From Nageia nagi (taxonomy: Eukaryota; Pinophyta): a stretch of DNA of 64,000 nt. Positions within the stretch are counted from its first letter, which is position 1. Every line of letters starts with the position of its first letter. A program made the translations under genes and the position numbers. The stretch is taken from assembly GCA_050084985.1 (NCBI GenBank), contig JBITNC010000001.1:145576001-145640000 (forward strand). Reading direction: 5' to 3'. The notes under the pieces were generated by a model that was not told where the DNA came from, ran no database searches, and saw nothing but the letters and a program-made list of their open reading frames with translations. Shown in pieces: positions 1 to 12,300 of the stretch.

Positions 1-1650
1 AGAATGTATAGCTAATAACTAGCTAGTGTTTAGGAAGTATGACCACTCTTAGCTTGGTCCTTAGGTACTCAAAAGTGAATTTTAGTAGAGGATTAGTGAA
101 AATGTTAGCCACTTACTCTGAGGTAAGTAGAAATTCCAATTTGACTCCTCCTTTAGTAACTTTTTCCTTTAAAAAATGATACTAGATGATAATGTGCTTG
201 GTTTTTGAGCTCATAATTGGATTTTTGGATAGATGTATGGGTAATGTGTTATCAAAAAATAAGGGAATGGGATCAATACATATTATGCCAAGATATTTCA
301 AGAGTTGTTTCATCCATAACATTTGTATGCAACAAGATGCAGCTACAATATGCTTTGCTTCTGTTGTTGATAGGGATATTGATTCTTATTTCTTGCTATG
401 CTAAGAGACTAGATTTTGAACAAGATAGAATGCTCCACCACTAGTACTCTTTCTATCATCCACACACCCAACCCAATCAACATCTAAGTAACCAAATAAT
501 GTGAAGTCCATACATTTGGGGTACCACAAGCCAAACTTCATGGTTCCTTTCAAATACTTTAAGATTCTCTTCAAAACTTGCACATGTACCTCCTTTGGAT
601 CAACTTAAAATCTAGAAATCAAGCAAATAACTTGCATTATGTACAATTCTATAGCAGCTAAGTATAGAAAGATACCAATCATGGATTTATATAGGGTGTG
701 ATCAACATTGGGTGAAGTTTCCAATTTGCTCTATTTACAACTGGTTGTCATGGGAGTGGTCATGATTTTATTTTCCTCTATATTGAATTTATTTAACATG
801 TATTTAACATAATTGACTTGAGAGATAAAAATTCCATTTTATTGTTGATTTACTTGTAGGTTAAGGAAATAAGAAAGCTCACCCATCATAGATGTTTCAA
901 ACTCCTTCATCTTGTTTTCAAAATCATTGCATAAGTCATTCTTGTTGCTGCCAAAAATGATATCATCAACATAAACAACAATGATTATGAAGTTTCTAGT
1001 TTCATATTTCACATATAAATTATTGTCAACTATCCCTTGTTTGAACCCTTGTTTCAAGAGGTACTTGTCTTGTCTGGCATACTAATCTCTATGTGCTTTT
1101 TTTAGTCCATACATGGCCTTCTCCAATTTGCATACTATATTGGGATCCTCCCCCTACTAGAATCCATTTGGCTATCCTATGTAAACCTTTTCTTATAAAA
1201 ACACATTTAAAAATGCAATTTTACACATCCATTTGAAATATTCTAAAATTTTTGTATCCAACTAAGGCTAGAAATATTCTAATGGTTTCAAGTTTAGCTA
1301 CGAGTGCAAAAGTCTCATCAAAGTCAATATCTTGTATTTGAACATATCTTTTACATACCAGGCTTGCCTTATTTTTGATAACTTTTCTTTCTTTATTCAA
1401 CTTGTTCTTGAAGATTTATTTTGTGCCAATTACATTCTTGTTTGTAGGCTTAGGTATAAGCTCCCATGTGTCACTCTTCTTAATCTAATTTAGTTCCTCT
1501 TCCATGTATTTTACCTAATGCTCATCTTGATAAGATTCCATCATAATTTTTGGCTTAATGTGAGATAACAAAGAGTAATTTGTATGCTCTTATGCTTGTG
1601 CAATTCTTCTTCTAGTTTGAACACTTGTTCTAATATCCCCTATAATATAC
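1..1650 (-). pseudogene. Copia reverse transcriptase and RNase H remnant
   Basis: RT copies the element RNA and RNase H removes the RNA strand. The open stretch at 839-1057 contains VVYVDDIIFGS, the intact YVDD catalytic box of copia RT. Upstream RT segments can be followed to about 1550, in broken frames. At 401-583 the connection/RNase H entry reads LKRILKYLKGT, then VGCVDDRKSTSGGAFYL, a highly conserved copia signature. RNase H continues to about 150 in a shifted frame (LSTTEAKHIVAA, then FDNT, then KNPI). Without a terminal LTR in the window, the 3' end cannot be placed. Confidence 0.85.
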
Positions 1651-2099
1651 TCTTTAGGATGCTTTGTTTGCATATACCTTGTAAGTGTCTTTAGAGTGGC
1701 TAGAGTAGATGGAGAGGTTGAAGCAGATGGAGTGGTTGGTGGTGATTGCTCTTCTTCCATTCTTTATATTCATCTCCTCCAATTATTTCCTCATAAGTGG
1801 GGTAATTAGCTTATTTTTAGCTAATAAGTCTATACCTTCATCCACTTTCACATCAATAGTTTGAACTATTTTTCCAAGCCTTTTGTTATAGCATCTATAT
1901 GCCTTGATTTTGGATAAATATCCAAGAAATTTACCTTCATTTGTTCTATCATCAAATTTGCCAATATTATTTTCAATCTTCTTGATGTCACACTTGTTGA
2001 TAAAGATCTTGAAATGCTTAAGGTGTCTTATTTTCATTTTGACTAAGCATGCACCTATTTTGAATATATAGAGTTGCATGTATTACCTCTTTCCATAAT

Positions 2100-3070
2100 A
2101 AATAAACTATTTTGCTATTAGTAATCATAGTTTTGACCATTTCTTGCGTAGTTCTATTCCTCCTCTAAACTATGATATTATGTTATAGGGTTCTTGGAGT
2201 TGAGAATGATCTTTTAATGCCATGTTTCTCACAAAACTCAACAAACTCTTTTGAGATGAACTCTCCTTCTCTATCTAATCTCAAGCATTTGATTCTTTTG
2301 CTAGTCTGGTTATAAACTATGCTTTTCAATATTTTAAACATATCAAAGGCTTATGATTTATGTTTTAATAATTAAACCCAAATCATTCTAGTATAGTCAT
2401 TAATGCAAAACATAAAATACCTATGACCATTTATACTTGATATTCTAGTAGGCCCACATAAATCAATATGCACAAGTTCAAGAGGTTTCTTAGTATAATA
2501 ACCTTTACCTTGAAGGAAGGTCTAGCTTGCTTACCCTAAATTAGAATGAGGAGTAAATGTGTCCAAAAGGATTTGAAATGGAGATTATGTCTCTCACTAT
2601 CTTTATTGAGCTGATCTTTTCAAAATTATCAAAGTTGATGTGCCCAAGTATCTTGTACCATAGTTAACTTGTATCGTCATGGTTCATAATGCAAGAGTCT
2701 TTAGTATTCTCCACAAGAGTATAAATATATCCAAATGTTCTTGTACCATGAACAACTTTATTTTTCCACTTCTTACTCTTCTAACTTCACAACCATCCTT
2801 TTTGAAAATAACATCATTGTCTCTATCACAAATTTGGTTGAAACTTAGCAGATTGTATTTAAAGTGAATAATAAAGAGAATTTCTTTAGTCTTGAATTTG
2901 CCATATCCTAATCTTACTATGCCTTTTCCAATTATCTTAGCTCTATCATTATTTCTAAACTTGATTGAACCACCATCATATTGTTGCAACTCCTCAAAGC
3001 TTTTTTTTTGTTACCTATCATATGTTTGGAGTAGCCACTATCAAGAATCCATTGCTTAGTATTGCTTTGA
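2100..3070 (-). pseudogene. Copia protease and integrase remnant
   Basis: The aspartic protease motif appears as WILDSGYSKHM at about 3020-3060, with the catalytic Asp in the conserved D-S-G. It is followed by an open 101-residue stretch (2684-2989) with the family's typical LLSFNQICD segment, marking the pre-integrase region. Further down, at about 2210-2295, is the integrase core segment LDREGEFISKEF, which holds conserved Asp and Glu positions of the D,D35E centre. The piece at 1783-2079 continues the integrase C-terminal region (GYLSKIKAYRCYNKR). Frame changes between these pieces show decay. Confidence 0.8.
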
Positions 3071-3989
3071 GCTTGTAGGATAGTTTATATAATAAGAGAT
3101 TTATTGATATTTATTCTATTTTCTTTTCATACTTGCTTTAGCTTGGTTATATAATCATTATTATTTTTTTTCAAGAGGGCATCATCTCCATCTATATAAC
3201 TTTTTTGCATTTTGTACTTCTTACCATAATGTTGGTTCAATTGGTGAGGGTTTCTAAATTGAATTATATAAAACTTTGCTATGTGGTCAAGATTATAATA
3301 TTTGTAGCAATCCACCATGTTTTCCATTAAGGAAGAAAATATATTTTGATGTATGAAATTAGGTAGCTTGATATTCATTCTACAATCAACAATTTTGTAT
3401 CCAACTTGATTGCACTTGTACTAGTACCCAAAGAAAGCACTTATAAAGCCTAAATAGAGACTATTCATCCTTATTATATGATATTGAGAACTATAAGATC
3501 CTATTATCCTTCTCATTTGCTAACTAGATCTTGTAAATTTGACATAAATATCTCTTTGTTTGTTTATGGGTTAGTTGGTAGGCATTTCCTATTCATGCTT
3601 TGTTTGGGAGGATTTGTGATTAGTTACAAATTCTTCATCATTTGTAGACTTTGAAGAGCTTCTAGGTTCAAAATCTAGACCAAATTTGATCATTAGATAT
3701 CTTTGTGCATTCATAACCTTATTTAGTTAATTTGACCTCTTTTAAAACTTGTAGCTTGCTTCAACTTGAGTGGATAGTTTATCAATTTCTATTCTCAAAT
3801 TGACTATTTTGTATTTAAGCTTGTGACATGCATCAATTCTATCTATCAGTTGAAATTGCAATGATTCTTCAATCACCTTGGCTTTGATTACTTGACTGCA
3901 TAGATATTCAATTCTAGGTGTGGAGTCTTTTAGATTCCTTGAAAGTTTTTTTATTCTAGATCCTTTCAAGGTCCAATTCATCTAGAGAA

Positions 3990-5051
3990 GATATTAGTCC
4001 TCCTTCTAAGTCAACTTCAACATCTTCACCTTCACCTTCATCTTTAGATTTCTTTTCCTCTTCTTGTGCCATGAATAAGAATTCATTATTATCATCCTCA
4101 GACTAAAACTATCACTATGTGTTTCTTCTATTTCTTAAGATATGAAACTTTTGTTATTGTATTTATCTATCTTGAAGTTCTTAGCCTTGCTTTTTTACCG
4201 ATCATTAGCATACTTTCTAGAGTTATCATTGCTTTGTTTGTATGGATATTTGGAAGAAATATGACCAACTTCATCACAACTAAAACATTTGAAGGGAGAA
4301 TTAACTTTGTATTTTCCTTATCCTCTTTTGAGCTTCCAGACAAGGTTTGATTCCTCCATATCTGATGCTTCATCTTCATTTGAATATTCTTTTAACTTAG
4401 TACTCTTAGGGGCTTTGAAAATAACTTTTTTTTCACTAGTCTTGCCTTAACAATCCTCATCTTATAGGTAGTTAGAAAGCCATGCATTTCATCTAATGTA
4501 AAGGTATTCAAATCCTTTTCTTCTTCAATAGTTGAGACTTTGGCATCAAATCTAGATAGTAATGATATTAGGATCTTTTTTACAATCACCTTATCTTTAA
4601 TCTTTTCACCTATGCCTCCAATGAAATTGACAATTTTATTCACTTTAAGCATGTAAGATACAATTTCCTCTTCATCATTCATGTTTAGCTCCTCAAATTG
4701 AGATATAAAGGTTTGCAACTTATCTTCCTTTATATTATGATCACCTTCATGGATACTCTACAATTTGTCCCACATATCTTTAGAAAACTTACATCCCATG
4801 TTCTTTACCATCTCACTATCAACTAGGCCATACATGATAGCAATTTTAACCTTGGAATTATTTTCATAGAGCTTCTTTTTAGCTAGATCTATTGGAGGTG
4901 TGGATGGTGTTGTATACCCATTTCCAATAGCCTCTCAAATGTCATAACCAATGTTATTGAAATATGTTTGCATCCAAAGTCTCTAAAAGGAATAGTTTCT
5001 TCCATCAAAGAGTGGTGCTCTATTTGAAGATAAGCCTTCTCCACTAGCCAT
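3990..5051 (-). pseudogene. Copia gag remnant with a damaged zinc knuckle
   Basis: Gag forms the capsid-like particle around the element RNA. The N-terminal part (about 4720-5051) matches the usual start in which a target-sequence reminder such as APLFDGRNYSF is followed by a tryptophan-rich capsid segment. A central open stretch at 4392-4718 is leucine- and glutamate-rich (FEELNMNDEEEIV). A zinc knuckle follows at about 4246-4287: CFSCDEVGHISSKY fits CX2CX4HX4C except that the last cysteine is tyrosine, which should abolish zinc binding. Stops interrupt the frame at several points. The boundary with protease is only approximate. Confidence 0.8.
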
Positions 5052-5102
5052 TGTGTCACTTCTTGGATCTCCTTTATCAATTATAATTAAACAAGGAACC
5101 TT

Positions 5103-5116
5103 GATTTGATACGAAT
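5103..5116 (-). other. Probable primer-binding site of the copia element
   Basis: Just upstream of the gag ATG on the minus strand is TTCGTATCAAATC, a degenerate match to the initiator-Met tRNA primer-binding site TGGTATCAGAGC of plant LTR elements. It directly abuts the LTR edge at 5117, where it should be. Confidence 0.6.
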
Positions 5117-5600
5117 TATTGGACTAGAAATGACATTGAGAGGGGGGGTGAATCAACATGCAATTAAAACTTGAAGTTAATAACTAAATGCAATATTGAA
5201 AAAAATTCAAACACTTAAGAGAAATACATGAAAAAATATTTAATGAGGTTCACCATCTTGGCTACATCCATGTGAAAATGCTACTTAGATCATGGTCCAA
5301 ATCTAGATCAAAAGTAAAGCACCCACTTCACAAAGATTTACTAGAATCCACTCGATGGAGCACCAACTCTAGATTTTGTAGCACCCACCATGAGAAGCAC
5401 CAACCCCTTTGGCCAAGCACAAACTTCATGAATTACAAAAGAAAATGATTTTGGAAAACTTGGAAACTCTATACCAAATACCTTCAATGATCTAGTTCAG
5501 CAATATCCACACTCCTGACTATCTTTTTTTGAATCATCTTCATATCTTCATAGCCATACTATTGCTCTTTTTTCCATTTGAAACTATTTAACACTTATAA
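5117..5600 (-). repeat. 5' LTR of the copia element (outer edge not defined)
   Basis: On the plus strand the edge reads TATTGGACT, which is the inverted LTR end TGTTGGACT with one change. It is followed by a run of seven or more G and TGAATCA, a common terminal signature of plant copia LTRs. At about 5247-5275, AGGTTCACCATCTTGGCTAC is the reverse complement of the conserved R/U5 segment (GTGAACC...). The upstream end of the LTR could not be located because its partner is outside the window; 5600 is a working limit. Confidence 0.6.
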
Positions 5601-6416
5601 TATCCTTTTTATCTCAATAGAAAGATGTACACCATTCTACTAATAATCTTGCATATCTTATTATCTCTACAAATCCATACTCTTTGCTTAGCATACACTT
5701 CTATCACCTCATTCTACCTTCAAACTCCTTTTCAACATCCTTCCCTCAACAACAACAATAATCTTACAAATCTCAACTATTTTTTATTTGGCTATGCTCA
5801 AAATTGTTTTGATTAGCTATAGTTTATGTTAAATTTTCTCAATCATAATTTTTATATTTACACTCTTAAAATAATCACCACTCCTTAGTTCTATTTAGAA
5901 TACACTTAACTCCATTTTCTATATCATCCATAAACCACTCTTGAATAATAAAACCAATTATGATGGTCATATGGTTACAACCTCAACACTTTTAGTTACA
6001 AAAATAATGAACACATGAGAATATCATACATTGTAGCTACTATAACTATTTCTATAGGCATGCAAATGTAATAAAACCTCCACCATTGGATATATTATTT
6101 CTTGTAGATATGAATTGAGTGGTCGTACAATCTCTTTTGCATAAAAAATGAGCATTTGGTAGCCATTTTCATAACTAATATAGAAAAATGATAATCATAA
6201 ATACCCATAATGTATAAAGGGATAATTACACTTAATTTATCCTATGCACATTTTACTTTGGGCTAATCACACTTAGTTTATCCTCTTCACATTTTGACTT
6301 TGTTAATGGTTGACAAGCTTCCTTGATGCCTAACTAAGTGTGGGATAATCGAACTTTATATATCTTGCATATTTTTTCTCATAAATATACTTTATTTTGA
6401 TCCTTTAAAAAGGTTT

Positions 6417-6500
6417 ATGATTCCCAACTAACCCTTTTGATGCCCAACTAATTTTTTTCATGCTTGACTAATATTTTTCATGCCCAACTAACATTTTTAA
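6417..6500. repeat. Four degenerate ~21-bp tandem units
   Basis: Four successive units share the core CCCAACTAA or a variant (TTGACTAA in the third), each followed by a T-rich run and separated by about 21 bases. Single-base differences between units indicate an old array. Confidence 0.65.
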
Positions 6501-6920
6501 CCTATTTTAGTAGACTACTTTGTTTGATGGGCAATTTTTCAACAAAGGTAGGCATGCATATACTTGTTGGAAAGATTATTTCAAGAAATATTCAATAAAT
6601 AAGAAATAAAATTAATTTTAAGAATATAATAATATTTTCAGATATCCAAAGATTACTAATCCATTTTTATGAAAAATCTTACCAACATAATTCCACTTTA
6701 CATCATCAGACATCACCTTGCATTATTAGATATTATCTCAAGCATCATCTTTCATTATTGACCTTCATCTTATATTTTAAGAAATCATATTTCATTTTAT
6801 TTTATTTAATTGATATGCTACATTTTATTCTAAATGCATCCATGTTCTATTGCTTTTTGTTTTGAATACTTATTTTGCTACAATTCATTTTCTTTAACTA
6901 TTCTGTTGCATTTTGTTATG

Positions 6921-7112
6921 TTTAACTATTCTACTATTACATTTTATTCTATATTCTCTTTGTATTGAATGATACTATGTTTTATTATATTTAATAGTTC
7001 TATTGTCACATTTTTTTCTATAATCTCTTTGTGTTTATAGCTATTGAATTTTATTCTGTTTAATAGTTCTGTTGTTACATTTTGTTATGTAATTTCTTTG
7101 TGTTAATAATAA
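6921..7112. repeat. 69-bp tandem repeat, about 2.8 copies
   Basis: Units start with TTTAACTATT or TTTAATAGTT at 6921, 6990 and 7059, giving an exact 69-base spacing twice. Each unit contains a (T)GTNACATTTT-type core and ends in TCTCTTTGTGTT or a variant. A shorter related unit starts near 6893. Units differ at several positions. Confidence 0.7.
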
Positions 7113-7688
7113 TGATAACTTCTCTCAATAATAATGATCATCCTTTTACAAATATTTTATAAATAGAAATGATGATATTATAAATAATTTCCATGTAAGC
7201 ATGAATCTAACATCCAAACATGAAATACCATAAAAAAATTCAAGAAAATCCTTTGATTCTATTCAACAAAAACCAAAATATGAAATATAACATTACAACA
7301 AAATTAGAAGCATTGAATCAAAATTAAAAAAATTAAATTAAGAATATTCAAACCAATAAAGTATCAAAAAATTTAAAATTTTGAAAAACATCACCAAAAA
7401 AGGATCAATATAGATCCTATTTGGTCTACCATCTGTCCTTTTCTTGAAAGAAAAATAAATCAAATTTGCAAGAAAGCCATGAGATCTGTAGAGTAGTTTA
7501 GAAATGGGTATAATATATAAAACTATTACAAGTAAGAGATATGTATGTTATTATTCTTATCTTTTTATATGATTTTCATATATTTACAAAATAAAAATAT
7601 GTGTAACAAGTATTTCATATGTGTGATAAAGATAAATAAAATGAGCTTTGGACTTGGCTTATGTTCCAAGGTATATCTCAGTTATGGG

Positions 7689-7880
7689 GTGCCAAATAGA
7701 ACATTTGTATTTCATGCTAAGGATTTTTATCAAATGTTCATGTATTTTGTGCTAAATAGAACATTGGTATTTTATATTGAAGCATATAAAAGATATTAGT
7801 TCATTCCTATTCTCATCAACAATCTAAGAAAGTTTCAACTATAGGGCGCCAAATGGAATGTTGGCATTTTGTGTGGAAAT
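7689..7880. repeat. Three dispersed copies of a ~36-bp motif
   Basis: A motif beginning GTGCCAAATAGAACATT recurs at 7689 and 7749 (60 bases apart) and, more diverged, as GCGCCAAATGGAATGTT at 7846. Each copy is followed by GGTATTTT or GTATTTC and then a purine-rich segment. This suggests a short degenerate array. No function is assigned. Confidence 0.55.
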
Positions 7881-8277
7881 AAAGAAACAAGGAAGCAAAT
7901 ATCTTACAATCAAATATGATTTTGTGAAAGAAACTTCTAACACTAAGAAAATCCCCCAAAATTTTCTTGGAAAGGTGATTTTGGGAGTCCATGTGTACAA
8001 AAAGAGGCCCTCTATTATTACTCTTTTTACAAAGAAGCATGTCTATGTTTTGGAGAGTGGCCATCTTAGGAGTCCATGAGATCATTTTCATCTTCATACA
8101 AGGTTGTTTTATAGAAAAAAGTACAAAAATAAGGTATAATGAGTTTTTTTTTATATCAATATTGATGAGATATATCATGTGAACAAAAATATAGATAGAG
8201 TCATCAATGACCTTCATCGATAGATCAATGTACTTCATATAATAAAAAACACTGGGGAATTTATATTGATGACTCAT
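7816..8277 (-). other. Unrecognised 153-codon open frame
   Basis: This is the longest open frame in the window without retroelement or dioxygenase similarity that I can recognise. The predicted product begins MSHQYKFPSVFYY and is rich in Phe, Ile, Lys and Tyr, as expected from translating AT-rich DNA. It has no clear domain, signal peptide or repeat, and open frames overlap it on the other strand. It is probably chance; protein coding is not supported. Confidence 0.15.
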
Positions 8278-9359
8278 TTGGGTAGATAATTATGTTGCTA
8301 TTATTAGCCATTATATCATGCTTATATCAATATTTATTATTTTATTAACAATGATAAAAAATATCTATAAGTATGATAAGAAATATGAGCTAACATGTAA
8401 TTACATGCATGATAAAATAATAACTATTGAGTGACCATTGGTATTTTAGATAAAGCTTCATATTGCAGGTTATTTTTACCTTGGATCCTTATTTCTTTCC
8501 TTGATTTGAAAAACATCCAATTCAAAAAGAGGGCATGGAGTGGGCGATCACTATCATATAAATTTAGGGAAGTTTTTCATGTTTTACTTTGGAATACATA
8601 ATTTTTAAATATAAGTATTTTTCAATTATACTTCCAAAGTGGGGCAAATATATTTACATAAATTTAATTTATGTAATTTATTAAATAAATAAATAACAAT
8701 TGTCAAGTTACTTGGTGTTATTTCATTAATATAAATACAATAATGGAATAATATCTATGTTGTTTGGAGGTAACGTGAGACTCAAGGTATTGGTTACATC
8801 ATCAAGTTCCCTATATAACCAAGATCTAGATAAGTCTACTATCAAGATAAATTTGGATAAACATATTTTGAGCTTAATAGTGGTATATTCCCCTTTAGGT
8901 GTTTCTTAATGCCACCTTATCAAGATTAGAATTTGGATACTCTAACTATGTTACACAAGTTATCTTACTGTTATTATGCATAATTTGACATCCTTGAAAT
9001 CTTGCAAAGGTGATAACCTTAATTTGGGATTTGAATATATCTAAAATAAGATCGATAATAATCCATTAGAGAATCGAAGATGATGCACTCTAATTTGGGA
9101 GGATTGATAATGATCCTTTTCTAAAGAATATACAAAGTATTATTTTTTTGATATCTTCATTAGGTTATCCTTCATCAACATTTTGCTTCCTTCCATTCCT
9201 AATAGGTAAGTATATGAATCTCCATCTTGATAGGCATTAGCTTTTTCCTCCTTGAAAACCATTTACTTATGTTATTAGGGCATTTTGATCATTGAAGGCT
9301 TAGGGATTTTTTTTTACTATGTAATTAATCCAATTACCTTTTCCCAAAACTACAACTAC

Positions 9360-12300
9360 CCCTTTGATATAACCCATCATTAAGATATGGTTTACTAGCC
9401 TTCCCATATCTATTAGCAAGACCTACCATTTACCTAGTATCCTCATGCCCATATCTCAAGGGACCATAAACTAGATATAACAACATTCATACTATACATA
9501 TCTTAGATATCCAATTTAGTATAAATCATTTTCTTATATATATTGAAAATATATCTACCCTAAATATGAAAGATACAATCGATAATGAGTCAATCACCAG
9601 TTTTCTATATTAATTAATAATTTCTTAACTCTAAGCAATTAGGATGTTCCTAAAATCTAGGAATGCATTATGAATAAACAAAGAAACTATTATAATACAA
9701 TTAAACTTGTAAATATATCATTTATCATTTCCATAGTTCCATGAAATATTTTCATAAATAATTCCAATGTATTTTGAAAATATAAACAAATCAATTTAAT
9801 AATTATTGCAATAAAGAAAATAAAATATATTCAAGAAAATGAAATAAAATTGAACAATATATTTCCAAATGCTATATGTGTAATTATCCCATATGCATTT
9901 TGAAGAATAAATAAGATAAGTTTATAATATATCAAACATGAACAAGAAGAAACCAAGAGACTTATTGATATGATCCATGCATTCTTTTAGGTAGGAAGGG
10001 TGAAGGATAGTTGCTCTTGACTTCTCTTTTAAATAAATACTAGTTTTTTCATCATTCAAAAGTGTCTATTTTCATTTCATCTCTTTCAATCATTCATTAT
10101 GTTTGGATTAAATTTTTTACATTTTTTTAATATTCCTCTCATGTTACATTTATAATATTATCAACACTATAAGAATATTTGATACCTAACTTGGAATGTA
10201 AACTTTATATATTAATTGGTTTTTTATTCTTTATTTTAAAAGATATATTTCAATATTTACCAACCTCTATCCATTTATAAGATAATTTAATTGAAGGTAT
10301 TTATTACCTATAATACATCTTTATACTTTATAATTTACCTTTGAAATCTTTTCCATTTATTTTATAACTTGTTTTGCAATATAAGCTATTGGCATATTAT
10401 AAATTGTTGTTGGAGTTATATTTTATACTTCCATTAGCATGCCTAGATTACAACTGGGTCCATTTTTAATAATCTGTCATGTTCGATATCCAATTTCCAC
10501 CTTCATTTAGTTATATTATTATTCATATCAAGTTTCAAAAGGGGATAACTTAACAAATATATTAACTAATATCAAATCATACATTCAATTGTTCCTGATA
10601 TATCCTTTATTTTGTACACTTGCAAGTTCATATTACTATGTTGTATATTTTGAAGATAAATATCTTATGAATTAATGTCAAACATTTATTTATTTATCCC
10701 ATTTAAGCTACAAGCTTCGGTAATATCTCTATTTTAGTTTTACCATTCATTTAAATTTCTACCTTACATATCAAGTCCTAATATTACATTGCACATATCA
10801 ATAATAAGATAATACTTTTTATTCCATGTTCAATATTAGAATATCTAACCAAATATCTTACCACAAATTGACCTTAATAAATTTTACTTTATTTTAACCT
10901 TAAGGATATCTAAGAAATAATTTCCATAAATTGTACATACAAGGGTAATTGATTTATAAAAGATCACTCTGTAAGGTTTACAAATACAAATGATATTTTT
11001 CTATCAAAACTATAATTTGTCAAAAGAATAAATAATAGTACATCAAAGATATTATTTAGTATTCAAGTTATCTTAATGGATCCTTTCTCTCTTTCACTTA
11101 TTCAATTATGAAACACAAGGAGTTGTTGGTCAAAGATACAAGAAAGTATCTTGGAAAATATGAGGATTAGAAAACTCTTTTCAATGACATGCATATAATC
11201 CTATATGCTCATTTCTTAAATCATACATTTCTACTCATATTATCAATGCATCCATCACATATACATTGATAATCATGCTATCAATGAAAATACTATGTCC
11301 ATTCATATAATCCATTCTAGATCTTGAGGAGGTCATAGTAAAATTAATGACTACCCCTATTCATTGATCATGAAATTTCATCATTAACAATATGCTAATT
11401 AATTTATAAAAGTTAAATATTACTCTCTAATTAAGAACATGTATAAAAGTAATAATTCCTAAGCTTCTTAAATAATCATAAGTTTTAAGTTTTATGCTCA
11501 AGAACTTTAAGGGATAATTTAAACATCATATATCATAATTGTCAAAATACTCTAAATTATTCTTCAAAATACTTCAATAATGAAAATATTCAAAAATACT
11601 TCATTTTTAAAATAATTTAATTTAGTATCTACAATTATTTCATAAATTTGTGATTTACTTAGCATTATTGTTTTTATACAAACATGGGTTATGAAATCCA
11701 AATAAAATATTTATATTATGTCCCTTTATGCATTCTCTCTCTTTAAATATATTTATTTATAAAGCATACATAATATATTATATCAATAGTATTATAATAT
11801 TAACATTTTTGTTAAAAGAAAATATATATAAACATTAAGTGTAAAACCCAAGTTATAAAATCTTTGTCCAATGTAGGAGCTCATTTAATTATAAGAATTA
11901 TGTATCCAAATATCTAATTATAAGCAAAATGTTGAAGGATACACCATGTAAAGATGTTATTTTGTAAACCAACTAGCACATATATAGTTTTATGGATTTA
12001 ATATATATTGAATATACAAGGTAGTGTAAGCATAATGAGTTGAAATAACCTACGGATTGTTTAATGTACTCTCCCTACAAAACATAATCACATAGACTTT
12101 AGTAGACTGATATAATCTTATTATACCAATACATAGTATGAATTAGATCCAAAAAATAGTTTGATAACTATCCCTTCACATCATAAATGGGTACCTTGAA
12201 GAAAACTATAGATTATTTGATAAAATAGTATAGGCTCATAATGCAATTTCATGTATTGCATAACAATGATACACATTAGAGTCTACAATCAATTGTAACG

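Larger units (their letters stand above)
1..5051 (-). pseudogene. Ty1/copia gag-pol remnant, 5' end at 5051, truncated by the window start
   Basis: Read on the minus strand, the polyprotein starts at an ATG at 5051 (MASGEG...) and keeps the copia order: gag, zinc knuckle, protease, integrase, reverse transcriptase (RT), RNase H. It has many in-frame stops and frameshifts, including two stops in the first 45 codons, so it cannot make a polyprotein. Recognisable pieces are gag (about 3990-5051), protease (WILDSG near 3020-3060), integrase (about 2200-2700), RT (YVDD near 960) and RNase H (about 150-600). In an autonomous element these would package the RNA, cleave the polyprotein, copy the RNA and integrate the cDNA. 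The 3' LTR would lie left of the window. Copia identity is secure from the domain order; the lineage is not assigned. Confidence 0.92.
5601..9359. other. AT-rich gene-free stretch
   Basis: I see no recognisable protein domain or RNA gene. It contains homopolymer-rich DNA, the short tandem arrays listed separately (6417-6500, 6921-7112, 7689-7880) and one unexplained 153-codon open frame at 7816-8277. Part may be decayed LTR material of the neighbouring elements. Confidence 0.6.

Noticed and set aside
8640-8690. Near-palindrome CATAAATTTAATTTATG
   Set aside because: Short, A/T only and expected by chance in this composition.
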